64,000 bases of DNA from Notospermus geniculatus (Eukaryota; Nemertea; Pilidiophora; Heteronemertea; Lineidae). The DNA lies in assembly GCA_002633025.1 (NCBI GenBank), contig NMRB01000167.1:406152-470151 (forward strand). The letters run 5' to 3'. Made by a program: the position numbers and the translations under genes. This document shows, piece by piece, positions 53,475 through 63,265 of the stretch (positions are counted from its first letter, which is position 1; every line of letters begins with the position of its first letter). A model generated the notes under the pieces. It saw nothing but the letters and a program-made list of their open reading frames with translations, did no database searches and had not been told where the DNA came from.

Positions 53475-54099
53475 AGCCAAGCGCACATTTGCGACAAAAC
53501 TCAATGCGTTAGGGGTGTCTGTTAAAATCGACTGTCCTGGCTGAATGACGAGTCGACAGCGTTGGGNCGACTCTTCGAGAAAGAAATACGAATATTCATG
53601 AACCATGGAAAGGGTCCGCCAGACGATGGTAATCAGAATTAACATGGTCTCATTATACGCCCAGCATCTGATCGTACATAACGCTCAGAGGACCACGGGG
53701 CCGCTGTCGGTCTTTGCCTTCTCTACTTCAATAGTGGCCACCACAACCTCGTGTGAAACAAGAACCATTTATCACTAATGAGGTTAATAAATTTGATTAC
53801 CAGGCGAGATCAAAGCCAAGCTTCTAAATGACTTGAGGACCCGTTCCGCAATGCACTAACTCACAATTGGCAAATATCACCGTCCAAGTTTAGCGACGTG
53901 GTATTTCAGGGATTTACGGTTATCATCCGTCTTGCCAAATGGATGAATCGTTAATGCATCATCGTCAATCTAAAAGATAGTGATTTACAAACGGAGTTTA
54001 TGATAACGGGAATAAGTAGCCACTGTATCAGATTTCAGTTGTGACTCTTATATATACATGTACTTGGAATTATTACGTGCGGGGCACGGTGATGACCAG

Positions 54100-54234
54100 T
54101 AAAGGTCTCGGGCCACTTGTGCGTTTCACGCTGCGTGATGCGTCAAATCTTTTGTTATTTTCCGCCGCTCTGCTTCCAAACAATGGGCGCAGCGTCAAAA
54201 CGCGGCGTAAAACGCTCATGTGGAAACGGGCTTT
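54100..54234. mobile_element. Chimeric hairpin: left half of Z1 joined to right half of Z2
   Basis: Starts TAAAGGTCTCGGGCCACTTG like Z1 and ends CTCATGTGGAAACGGGCTTT like Z2. The switch falls within the shared CGCTGCGTGATGCGTCAAAT, as expected for a deletion between direct repeats. Confidence 0.85.
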
Positions 54235-54428
54235 AATCCATTCACGCGATTTTCGAGCGGTGTGATGCCGCATCCTTTGTCCGTGACCAACGCCGTGGAA
54301 ACAAACAATGCTTTCGAGCCTATAGGTTCCGTTAAAATCAGGGTACAGATAGGAGGAAACTGTGTATTCCAGGCGGAAGGCAAACAAACGGCGACGCACC
54401 GCTAGATATTCGCGTGAATGGATTCTTA
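54233..54428. mobile_element. MITE family W copy 3
   Basis: AATCCATTCACGCGATTTTC and TTCGCGTGAATGGATTCTTA, about 65 bp longer inside than W copies 4 and 5. Confidence 0.78.
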
Positions 54429-54584
54429 AGCCAAGCGCACATTTGCGACAAAACTCAATGCGTTAGGGGTGTCTGTTAAAATCGACTGTCCTGGCTGAAT
54501 GACGAGTCGACAGCGTTGGGTCAGTCGACTTTAAAAACACCACTAACGCGTTGAATTTTACCGCAAATGTGCGCTAGGCTTTAG
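54427..54584. mobile_element. MITE family C copy 2
   Basis: TAAGCCAAGCGCACATTTGC and GCAAATGTGCGCTAGGCTTTA; interior as in 4179-4336. Confidence 0.82.
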
Positions 54585-54712
54585 GCTCAGAATCCATTCA
54601 CGCGAATCTCTAGCGGTGCGATGCCGCATCCTTTGTCCATGACCAACGCCGCGGAAACAAACAATGGTTGCGGCGTCGCACCGCGTGAAATTCGCGTGAA
54701 TAGATCCTTAGG
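54585..54712. mobile_element. MITE family W copy 4
   Basis: CAGAATCCATTCACGCGAAT and ATTCGCGTGAATAGATCCTTA; GGTGCGATGCCGCA and TGCGGCGTCGCACC mirror inside. Confidence 0.82.
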
Positions 54713-54842
54713 CTAAGAATCAATTCACGCGAATTTCTAGCGGTGCGACGCGGCAACCATTGTTTGTTTCCGCGACATTGGTCACTGACAAAGGATGCGG
54801 CATCGCAACGCTCGAAATTCGCGTGTCTGAATGGATTCTAAG
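54713..54842. mobile_element. MITE family W copy 5
   Basis: TAAGAATCAATTCACGCGAA and TTCGCGTGTCTGAATGGATT; interior in the opposite orientation to copy 4. Confidence 0.82.
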
Positions 54843-54925
54843 GCCTGCTTTCCATTGGCGCGGAAAAAAACAATGGTTTCGAGCGTTTCCGCGCACGGAA
54901 ACGCGCCAATGGAAAGCAGGCCTAA
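54841..54925. mobile_element. Hairpin X (85 bp)
   Basis: AGGCCTGCTTTCCATTGGCG pairs with CGCCAATGGAAAGCAGGCCT, a perfect 20-bp start. CGGAAA and TTTCCG words fill the loop. Confidence 0.85.
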
Positions 54926-54927
54926 GG

Positions 54928-55088
54928 ATAAGCCTACGGGTATACCGAACGCGATTCGTTGACGCGCGCGGCAAAGGCTTTTTTTATTTTCGCCGCACTG
55001 CACGCAAACAAAGGCTTTCAAAGCATAAATTGCATGCGTTGCCCTGTCGCACGCGAAATCGCTTTCGATATACCCGTAGCCTTAGCCT
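54928..55088. mobile_element. Hairpin Y
   Basis: AAGCCTACGGGTATACCGAA pairs with TTTCGATATACCCGTAGCCTT. CGCGATT/AATCGC and GGCAAAGGC../..GCGTTGCC continue it. Last element of the train. Confidence 0.78.
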
Positions 55089-55696
55089 AATGCCTCTGAA
55101 TGACAGATAGACAGATTAATTTAAAAACACAAACGGGTCATCAATTACAAACTACCGTAAGTTGGCTGGTTCTATATCCTTTTTCTGTGCTGTAATCATA
55201 CGGCTGAAGTAGAGAACTAGTCAACTCACCGCTACTAATCCACAACTCCTACGGAAACTTTTTAGGGCCCTACGCAATCCGTTTCTGTAATCTGTAATAT
55301 CGTAAAAACAGGATTCGTCATTTAGCTGGTTCAGCGATCATGCATATTACAGTAGAAATAAGCCTCCATAAATCGCTCATCTATCTCCGAGAGCGGTGGT
55401 TTTTACCCTCGGAAACCAAAGGGCGACTGCTTCTCAACTCTATCTCCAAATGGGTTGTATCAGCTGCTCAGTCATGAATTATAAATGGATTGTGTTGCCC
55501 TTGAGTTAAAAGGCAAGCTTTTGAAAACACGTCTCTCGTCTTCTCGGCAGGTATAATGTCCTGTGCTCAGGTTATCGCCGAAGGATTTGCTTAAACATAG
55601 CGAGAACCCTTTCCCTTTATCTATAAATTTCATAAGAAATATCAAGCGTTTGGTAATGACCACTTGCAATAAACGTTTCCACTAATATTACATGTA
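55089..55696. other. No gene seen
   Basis: Unique-looking sequence without ORFs above about 65 codons. Confidence 0.4.
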
Positions 55697-55704
55697 GTAT
55701 AATC

Positions 55705-56684
55705 AAAAAGGAATCAAACATAAAGGTTCAACTTACAAATTTAGCATTTTATAAATGTGGACAGTATCTATGCACACACCGCTTGGACAACTAATACCGC
55801 CGTGACGTAACTAGCCCTGGCGCGCGATTTGAACTACATGTATGTGCATTCCTTTATAATCGGATTACGCAGGTTGATGATAATTGTTTGCAAGAATTCC
55901 TTCGGGGTAATGTTTGTACTTATATTTGACACCCATTGAAATAGAATATAACACTATTGGTGCACGAAAAGATCCTTCACTATCCCTTTAAAAACCTCAA
56001 CAGATTTGCATTCTGACTCTTCCATATGATACATGTAGGCAAGACCCTTCTGCATGTTTAGTGCAAATTTTGTTGAATTCAGACTAGTTGATCTGATGAC
56101 AAGACACAAAAGGACTGAATTAATTACAACCCCACGAACGATGAGAGCGCAGGGTCATCTGTATGCATTTGAATAGGCTAACACTAATTGTGCTGAAAAT
56201 AGTTCTGTTATCCTCAGAAATGGAATTCAAGGCATCAAGTTGACAAATTCTAGACTGGTTCCCGGTCCCAACATAGCTGAAGGATAAGGGACCAGTTTTG
56301 CCTGATGTAACGACGCAGTTGATTGGCTAGCTCTTTTTGATTTTGAATCTGTAACGTCGCAGTTGATTGGTTAGCTATTTTGAGATGTGAGGTATAAATA
56401 AGCTATTTCTCAGTACTTCTGTGACGTCACAACCTGGCAGCTTTCTGCCACAATACGGCCGCCAATACCGGTCCCTTTCTCCGTCAGAGCTGTTTAGTTG
56501 GGACCGGGAACCAATCTAGACAAATTCATGTACCCCACTACCATAAAAAAGTAGAATCTCCTGCCTATTACGTAAAGCCAAAATTCAGGCAGTGAGAGAC
56601 ATCTGGTGGCAATACACGAAGACGAAGTGTATCCCTGAGTTACTTCATCGTTCGCAGTTTTACCTTATGTTTGATTCCTTTATG
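55705..56684. mobile_element. hAT-like element P copy 2 with 8-bp duplication
   Basis: GTATAATC (55697-55704) and GTATAATA (56685-56692) flank AAAAAGGAATCAAACATAAA and TTATGTTTGATTCCTTTATG. It aligns with copy 1 outside its inserts: an unclassified one at about 55755-55988 and a hAT-like hairpin at 56251-56519. Confidence 0.84.
56251..56519. mobile_element. hAT-like element nested in P copy 2, with ACAAATTC duplication
   Basis: ACAAATTC at 56243-56250 and 56520-56527 enclose TAGACTGGTTCCCGGTCCCA and GGGACCGGGAACCAATCTAG. P copy 1 has a single ACAAATTC at 33451-33458, so the empty site is known. The duplication is 7 or 8 bp depending on where the shared C is placed. Confidence 0.88.
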
Positions 56685-56692
56685 GTATAATA

Positions 56693-57178
56693 TAACGTTA
56701 TGCCCATCTCTATTGAATTTTTCAAAGTGTTTGGAAAATGCAGGTAAAGATCTCATTGCTTCGTGAAGGTCTCCCAAATGCTTGTCGGAACGTATTGTAC
56801 TTCAACGAATTAGCCCTAGTTTTGAAAAAAAAATTCACACACTGAAAAAACTGCAGACAGAGCTCTAATGTATTCTACGGTGGCTGGGAAAGGACTCGTA
56901 TTTTTTTCAAACGACGAAGTTTTTCAAAGCAGCGCAAAAAATGGATTGTATACAGAATTCCCTCGGTCACTGTAATATCTCCATGGCCGTCGACGATGTT
57001 CCACTGGGAGGTTGAAAAAAGGAAAGAAGTCCAATCTTATCTCTCGAATGGGAAATTGCTAATGAGAATTGTCCCCAATGAATCTATTGATGAAGAACGT
57101 GATCCCAGTACCTGGTCAAAATAATAGATAATGCTTACTCTTTCCAGATTTGTATCATTCAAGGACTTTGTTTTTTAA
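56693..57178. other. No gene seen
   Basis: No ORF of note and no repeat noticed. Confidence 0.4.
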
Positions 57179-57180
57179 TA

Positions 57181-57592
57181 GGGAGGTTTCGCAAATCTGA
57201 CGAAACGCGAAGTACGAAATACGAAATTGGCCATTTCCAGGACCTAATGTATTTCAGGAGATGGTTGGTCACAGATGTCCCTGTTGCCAGTGCGTCTTTT
57301 GGCATATCATGTAAGACCGAGAGCATTATGGTGCATTTTGAATTTTTAAATTTCCACTTCGTATCTCTGAAAACAAATTAATATAAATTTCAAAGTTTAA
57401 TATACATGTACATGTACATGTACATGTACACCGTAACTCTATCGTTCTAACGTCATACGCTAAAAGACGCTCTTGCAGCAGGCGATGTTTGTGGTACGGT
57501 ACCAACCATCTCCTGAAATACATTACGTCTTGGAAATGAAGTCCAATTTCGTTTTTCGTACTTCGTGTTTCGTCAGATTTGCGAAACCTCAC
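57181..57592. mobile_element. Large-TIR element G-prime copy 2 (uninterrupted)
   Basis: TA at 57179-57180 and 57593-57594 enclose GGGAGGTTTCGCAAATCTGA and TCAGATTTGCGAAACCTCAC. Pairing continues through CGAAACGCGAAGTACGAAAT and, less perfectly, most of the element. A (TACATG)n tract at 57402-57430 is in the centre. Reference copy for 40104-40796. Confidence 0.85.
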
Positions 57593-57601
57593 TAATATCG
57601 T

Positions 57602-57778
57602 CCTTACGGACGGACTCTTGCAGCCGTATGCACCAAACGAAGATTATCTTGAACTCACAGGTTGAGCCACAGCTTTTCGATTGTTCAAGTTTGCCAGGGC
57701 ATGATGTGACAATGGAAAAGTTGTGGCTCAACCTGAGTTCAAGATCATCTTCGCTTGGTGCATACGGCCCCTGTAAGG
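57602..57778. mobile_element. GGGCC-type hairpin next to G-prime copy 2
   Basis: GCCGTATGCACCAAACGAAG pairs with CTTCGCTTGGTGCATACGGC. ATTATCTTGAACTCA..TTGAGCCACA and TGTGGCTCAA..TGAGTTCAAGAT continue it. ORFs on both strands here arise from the hairpin. Confidence 0.82.
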
Positions 57779-58227
57779 TAATCCGTCGTGTGTCGTGGCT
57801 GACATATTCGATTGTACTTTTAGTTCTTTGGAAGCCCAAAATAAACTGGCTCGAAGCGAGTATACGTCGCATTCTCTCCTGCGTCTCGGCGGGATTGAAA
57901 CAATGAATAGGCGTATCATACGCTCCTGACCACATCAATCAACAAGTTATGCGATGCGTTTCCTCGTTTTGATCTCATCCCTGAGGGAAGACCTTTAAAC
58001 TATGGATGAAAATCACACGTTCTTTCTTCATTGCGCTAATTTTTCGCTCCGAATGAACTTGAAGACAAGTCTAGCGACGTTTTGGGCCCTAGGTGATTTT
58101 AGGGGTCGTGTATCGCCGTGGCCTTTCCATCCTCGGGATACCACCAATACCCATCCCCAGACTTCCCCTTTAAATCAGAAGACGATTCCGTGGAATGTAA
58201 CACATCAGCAGACTGCCCCTCTGAATG
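57779..58227. other. No gene seen
   Basis: A 96-codon plus ORF begins at 58002 and runs into duplication E. It is proline/threonine rich and not recognised. Confidence 0.35.
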
Positions 58228-58940
58228 TTACTCAGAATACCGCCATCAGAAGACATCTCTGCTGTAGTCATGCCCATGAGCCAGCCATGTGAGCACCAAA
58301 CGACATTTTTCATTGTCGTTTAAGGGCCTGTCACACTAAAATAGTTCTCAGTACGTTCTAGAAAATTTTGCCGAACGGGCTCAAACTGTCTGGGAACGGA
58401 ATGGACGTACTGGCAACTTAACAGTCTTTTTACGAACTTCATGGACGGGAAGGGTGCTCCAGAACATCGAGGCATTATTTTGCCAAGGGTTACACGTTCT
58501 AGCCCGTTTTACGATTTTTTAGGACGGGGCATGACGTTTTGAGAACAGTGTGATAGGCCCTTTACCTATTCAGGCCAGTGGGTCAAGGAACATGAACATA
58601 GGCCTAAACTTAAATGGCTGCATCAAGATCAAGGCAGAAAATACATGTAGCCCGAATCGCTGCCTACATCCTGGCAAAAAATCATAGGGATAATCCTTGG
58701 CATCTCATCTTCCCATACACGATTCGATGGCTAAATCAGGCCCAAAAGGCGTCACTTATTGCAGCACGCAAAAGTCCATAGAAAATGCTCATTTTAGCCC
58801 AAAAATATGAAAATACGACTAAGTCTTGGGTTTTCAGGTGTGAGTGGACCAGGCTGGACACTCTACTGCTTCTGACGCGGTTTCATGGAGAATGGTTTGG
58901 CAATCCGAGAGAAAAGTATCTGGAAACGAAAAATCGGGCA
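58228..58940 (+). repeat. Segmental duplication E, copy 1
   Basis: TTACTCAGAATACCGCCATC to GAAACGAAAAATCGGGCA, repeated at 59962-60688 in direct orientation with a few differences. Both contain hairpin S. Confidence 0.88.
58324..58560. mobile_element. Hairpin S copy 1, TTAA-type flank
   Basis: TTAA (58320-58323) and TTTA (58561-58564) enclose GGGCCTGTCACACTAAAATA and CAGTGTGATAGGCCC. CCGAACGGGCT..GGGAACG and CGTTCTAGCCCG..CGGGGC words pair inside. The second copy is 60056-60301; 59812-59955 is a right-half fragment. Confidence 0.75.
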
Positions 58941-59425
58941 TCTATACTATAATGGACGGTAGCCATGTTGGATTTTGTTATCAACCTGAGTTGACCTGCT
59001 ATCTGCTATACCTTGCTATGTAATGACTGTACCCAGCGACGGTGGACCGGACTCTCTGCCCTATCTCCTCCTTAGTTAGGGCTTGAAGCCTACAAAGAGC
59101 GGCCTATGTGTACAGTACAATAGGAGGAGCATGTTTTCCGATATTTTGCTCTTAAAAGAAATGCTGGTTTGTATGAAAAAGAGAGAAAATCAGATGAGTG
59201 GTCACCTGCGCTGCCATCTACAAGAATGGCAGTGACCTACCTCCAACAGATACAGGGTGGGATGCATGTGAACCTAGCTATCATGAATCTGGGTCACCGT
59301 GGCATTAGCCTGGAGATTTGGCTGATTGTGTAATAAACCAGATGTGATGCTGCTGTTTAGAAAGTAAAAACTCTTCCCTACTCATGAATTTCCGGTTAAC
59401 GATTAATAAATTAATAAACTAATAG

Positions 59426-59485
59426 TTTATTGATGAGTTTATTTGGAGAGGGGTATACCCCTCTCCAAATAAACTCATCAATAAA
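59426..59485. repeat. Perfect 60-bp palindrome with no loop
   Basis: TTTATTGATGAGTTTATTTG then GAGAGGGGTA is followed directly by its exact 30-base reverse complement. No mismatches were found. The centre is GGGGTATACCCC. Confidence 0.92.
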
Positions 59486-59768
59486 GCAACAGACCCTCTA
59501 CCAAAGAATATTCTGGACAAACTAACTCCCTCAAAATGTGCTCGCCACGGGTCAATATGCTAGTGGAAAGGAATTCAGAGATATTTGGTTGCTTGAAAGG
59601 CATTTTAGAAAGGGTTCGAATAACTAATCCAACTTTTTGGTTACTCTTTCTAGATTTATTTTAAACACGACGTTTCTACCAGTCTTCCCTGGTCGTTGTC
59701 AAGTGTACAGGTGTAGATATTTGGTTGATAACGGGTTTTTAACAGATGTATAATAAGGAAGATATGAC

Positions 59769-59794
59769 CTTGGAGGAATTATAATTCCTCCAAG
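59769..59794. repeat. Perfect 26-bp palindrome
   Basis: CTTGGAGGAATTA followed directly by TAATTCCTCCAAG. The half ATAATTCCTCCAAG also occurs once at about 4747. Confidence 0.9.
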
Positions 59795-59811
59795 ATGTGA
59801 CAAGGCAACGT

Positions 59812-59955
59812 TTTACAGTCTTTTTACGAACTTCGTGGATGGGAAGGGTGCTCCAGTACATCGAAGCATTATTTGGCCAAGGGTACACGTTCTAACCCGT
59901 TTTACGATTTTTTTAGGACGGGGCAGGACGTTTTGAGAACGACTTCAGTGTGATG
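59812..59955 (+). repeat. Hairpin S right-half fragment
   Basis: ACAGTCTTTTTACGAACTTC to CAGTGTGATGGGGG, matching the right half of S with more differences than S copies 1 and 2 show between each other. It abuts duplication E copy 2. Confidence 0.75.
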
Positions 59956-59961
59956 GGGGTA

Positions 59962-60688
59962 TTACTCAGAATACCGCCATCAGAAGACATCTCTGCTGTA
60001 GTCATGCCCATGAGCCAGCCATGTGAGCACCAAACGACATTTCATTGTCGTTTAAGGGCCTGTCACACTAAAATAGTTCTCAGTACGTTCTAGAAAATTT
60101 TGCCGAACGGGCTCAAACTGTCTGGGAACGGAGTGGACGTAGTGGCAACTTTTTACAGTCTTTTTTACGAACTTCATGGACGGGAAGGGTGCTCCAGAAC
60201 ATCGAGGCATTATTTTGCCAAGGGTTACACCTTCTAGCCCGTTTTACGATTTTTTAGGACGGGGCATGACGTTTTGAGAACTACTTCAGTGTGATAGGCC
60301 CTTTACCTATTCAGGCCAGTGGGTCAAGGAACATGAACATAGGCCTAAACGTAAATGGCTGCATCAAGATCAAGGCAGAAAATAGCCCGAATCGCTGCCT
60401 ACATCCTGGCAACAAATCATAGGGATAATCCTTGGCATCTCATCTTCCCATACACGATTCGATGGCTAAATCAGGCCCAAAAGGCGTCACTTATTGCATC
60501 ACGCAGAGGTCCATAGAAAATGCACATTTTTGCCCAAAAATATGAAAATACGACTAAATCTTGGGTTTTAAGGTGGGCGGACCTGGCTGGACACAATAAT
60601 ATATACACTCTACTGCTTCTGACGCGGTTTCATGGAGAATGGTTTGGCAATCCGAGAGAAAAGTATCTGGAAACGAAAAATCGGGCAT
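59962..60688 (+). repeat. Segmental duplication E, copy 2
   Basis: Direct copy of 58228-58940 including hairpin S (60056-60301). Its S copy keeps GAGAACTACTTCAGTGTGAT where copy 1 has GAGAACAGTGTGAT. Confidence 0.88.
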
Positions 60689-61687
60689 GAAAATAAAGAG
60701 CACCTATAGTGCCCAATATCACAGGAGGCCTACAATGTACATTAACCTAGAAGAGTAGAGAGTAAATAAAACTTCTGTTAGAATAACATCCAGTTAGTGT
60801 TTGATGTGGGACACCGCTGACGACTATAAAAAGGAAAATGCGAACAAGATGATCGTCTTTGAGAAGTGCTGATGGAATCCATGGTCTAACAAGTGAAATA
60901 ACTACGCAAACATTTTGTACGGCCGCTGGGGAGAGAAATGCAATTTTCTGAATAACAGTAATTTTTGCGGTTTCTCTACCTTCGGAACATTGTAAATGTC
61001 GAAATCCACCGGGTGCCACTCTTATGTTGAGCATTTTTCAAAAACCACGTTTCCATGGCAATTACCGTTACTAAAATATTTGAAGAACCAAATTTCGGCT
61101 GATCAGGAAAGCATGGAAAAATAGTTTGCAAATATTATTTGTTTTTTGCTATGCTGATATTAGCGTAACAGCGTGTTGCATGTAAACGCCCGTTCATAAG
61201 CAAATATCAAGTGGTTATTCTTTCCTAACGCAACGTCACTCATATGTACAGATAAAAAAATCTGGGTTAATCAAAATATCGTGAAATATCATAATGTCAA
61301 GAATTTCAGCCTTTAGGATGCCTACTTTTTGCGTGGGGCCACAAAATTTACTGGACAGGCCTATTTACAATGTACTTTTATGTATGAACGAGAGTGTGCC
61401 ATAATATCTTGACTTGGCACCCGGCAGACTTTTGAATGAGGTCATTGCTTGCTTATCGTCTTGATGATCGATGATACACATGCGACAGAAACTGTATGTC
61501 CTTTCATTCTTTCTTTTTTTCGTGTGTTTTTTTCAAATTGGATGAGAAACGTTGAATGAGAATGACACAGCCTTACTTTCCTTATCCCTGATGGCCTTGG
61601 ATTCATGACTAATGGTAGCTTTATCGTACACCACGAACGCCGAATCACACCAGCTTCCCCCAACATGCAATTGAGAATCCTTGAATT
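60689..61687. other. No supported gene
   Basis: Minus ORFs at 60747-61034 (95 codons, hydrophobic patches) and 61442-61666 show no domain or splice context I can trust. Confidence 0.35.
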
Positions 61688-61921
61688 CTACTCCAAACTA
61701 ACTGCGTCCGCAGTTTCAAAGGAATACTTTTTTCTCCCGACGTCTTCAATTTTGATAATGTAGCTTGGTGGAGAAATCGGGCTGCGAACGCCGGGCACTT
61801 CCTTTGACTCCATCGGGAGCTGCATGCTTTCTTTGATGATTACATCGTCAATGGGAAGTCGGGTTTTGTCAACTGCATTAACGTCCTCGTTTATATTCAT
61901 CAAAGAGCTGTATGCCGTCAT
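61688..61921 (-). CDS. Unrecognised 77-codon ORF or exon
   Basis: ATG in CACCATGA context, 77 codons, TAG stop. Composition is protein-like and acidic/serine-proline rich (TRLPIDDVIIKESM, RSPISPPSYIIKIEDVG), with no repeat overlap. No family is recognised and no neighbouring exon is evident. It could be a small gene, a terminal exon or chance. Confidence 0.25.
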   Translation of the reverse strand: MTAYSSLMNINEDVNAVDKTRLPIDDVIIKESMQLPMESKEVPGVRSPISPPSYIIKIEDVGRKKYSFETADAVSLE

Positions 61922-62027
61922 GGTGTTATAACAATATTCGAAACACCGTGCGGGGAGAGAGGGAATTTTTCAAACATTTCTCACTTGCCTACGAAACCTT
62001 TCCCACACATTTTGATGTTGAATTTAA

Positions 62028-62371
62028 AGGGAGACTCCACTCATTGTAAACTTTAGAATTTTTATCAATCCATGTAGACTATTGCCATGAGTTGTGATGT
62101 CACTAGTGTCAATAGACCGACGACCTTTGTAGTGAATGAGCTAATACTGTGACTACCTAGGCCTATTGGTTGTACATGTACCTTCATAAATATGCATTGA
62201 GCATACATGTATGCTGTGCAATGGTCCCCTTGGGATCCAATTAAAATACTTAAAACGATGAGTTTGCTGATTTCAAAAAAAAATATGACATGTTGCAGAT
62301 ATCAATGAATTTGAATGTATTAACGATATTTCAAAAATTCAAAATTTTACCCAATGAGTGGAGTCGCCCTT
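62028..62371. mobile_element. TTAA-flanked element
   Basis: TTAA at 62024-62027 and 62372-62375 enclose AGGGAGACTCCACTCATTG and CAATGAGTGGAGTCGCCCT. Further pairing: AATTTTTA/AAAATTT. 344 bp, no ORF. Confidence 0.85.
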
Positions 62372-62496
62372 TAAGGCCCGTCTTCGGCGTCTGACATCGA
62401 TATCGACATTTCTTCATATAAACTACATGACATAAATGACATAATTTTTGACATCTGTTTCCTTTCCGATATATCTGTAGGAGTTGAGAGACTTTG

Positions 62497-62779
62497 AGTA
62501 CGAACACGATTCGCTAAGCCTTTGTTCCTTTGTTAAAGTCTGCGCTTCATCCGCAACATGCGCCTACTCGGCAAAAAGTGTCAAACCGTTTCATGACCTA
62601 GCCCACCAGCTAGGGATGAGTCTCCTTCTGGCTTTTAACCTCATTCCTTTCAATATACTTACGAGATCCCCAGTCTTATTTTTTTCTTTATTCTTTATGA
62701 TGAATTTGCCTTCTCTCTTGGGAAAGCACATCCATATTCTCACAAGTCCGCCCCTCTTTATTTGATCTCGAGGGGTTTT
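62497..62779 (+). repeat. Direct repeat flanking a LINE relic, copy 1
   Basis: AACACGATTCGCTAAGCCTT to TTTGATCTCGAGGGGTT; the second copy is 63266-63548, 769 bases on, with about 10 percent differences and small indels. Confidence 0.85.
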
Positions 62780-62789
62780 TCTCTTTAAA

Positions 62790-63250
62790 TTGTATCTTTA
62801 TTTACAAACTATACATTACATTTACAAAATATACATTACAATACTTTTTTACATTCTTTTTTACATTTCTTACATTTTTTGCATTTTCAGTTTTGTTATT
62901 AAATATTTTATTATTCCTACATGTATTTTTCCAAACTATCCATTAAAATGTCAAAATGAGGCTTAAGAATTCTCGGTTTTCTTTCCTTTCTTGATTTGTG
63001 TTGCACCCCAAAATTACATTTTGTTCTGATAAGGGTGTTAATTTCAAGATTTCGATTTTGGCCTGATTTTTTTCCACTAGTGGTTGAACGGTTACGCATT
63101 TGAAAAAGAGATGGATTTCATCTTCAATCTCAGTGTCGCATAGTTTACATATTCCGTGCCTTTTCTCATCAGTTTTAGTCTAGCATTGGTATTCAGTGTG
63201 TTATGTAAGCTTTTCCATTGGAAGTCCCTTAGCTTGTTCCTACATTTTGT
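62790..63250 (-). pseudogene. LINE reverse-transcriptase C-terminal relic (frameshifted)
   Basis: The minus strand reads LRDFQWKSLHNTLNTNARLK, then after a frame change RHGICKLCDTEIEDEIHLFF, ending KC. The C-x2-C..E-x2-H-x4-C finger follows a typical non-LTR ORF2 tail. The AT-rich TTTACA..TACATT tract at 62790-62885 would be its 3-prime region, with AATAAA on the minus strand near 62800. The polymerase core is missing. Confidence 0.75.
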
Positions 63251-63265
63251 ATCTTAAAGGTTCTG

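Larger units (their letters stand above)
52494..53566 (+). repeat. Duplication B, copy 1 (ends at a single N)
   Basis: GACTCTTCGAGAAAGAAGTA to GTCGACAGCGTTGGG, repeated from 53569 with about 1-2 percent differences. Copy 1 ends exactly at the N at 53567 and copy 2 starts exactly after it, the pattern of two overlapping allelic contigs joined end to end. Confidence 0.88.
53569..54520 (+). repeat. Duplication B, copy 2
   Basis: Matches 52494-53566 but is about 120 bases shorter, because Z1 and Z2 are fused into one chimeric hairpin (54100-54234). Confidence 0.88.
58941..59811. other. No gene; contains two loop-free palindromes
   Basis: Spacer between duplication E copies. The palindromes at 59426-59485 and 59769-59794 are listed separately. 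Confidence 0.5.

Noticed and set aside
57565-57938. Overlapping 113- and 121-codon ORFs on both strands
   Set aside because: Both cover the GGGCC-type hairpin at 57602-57778, which explains the mirrored frames.
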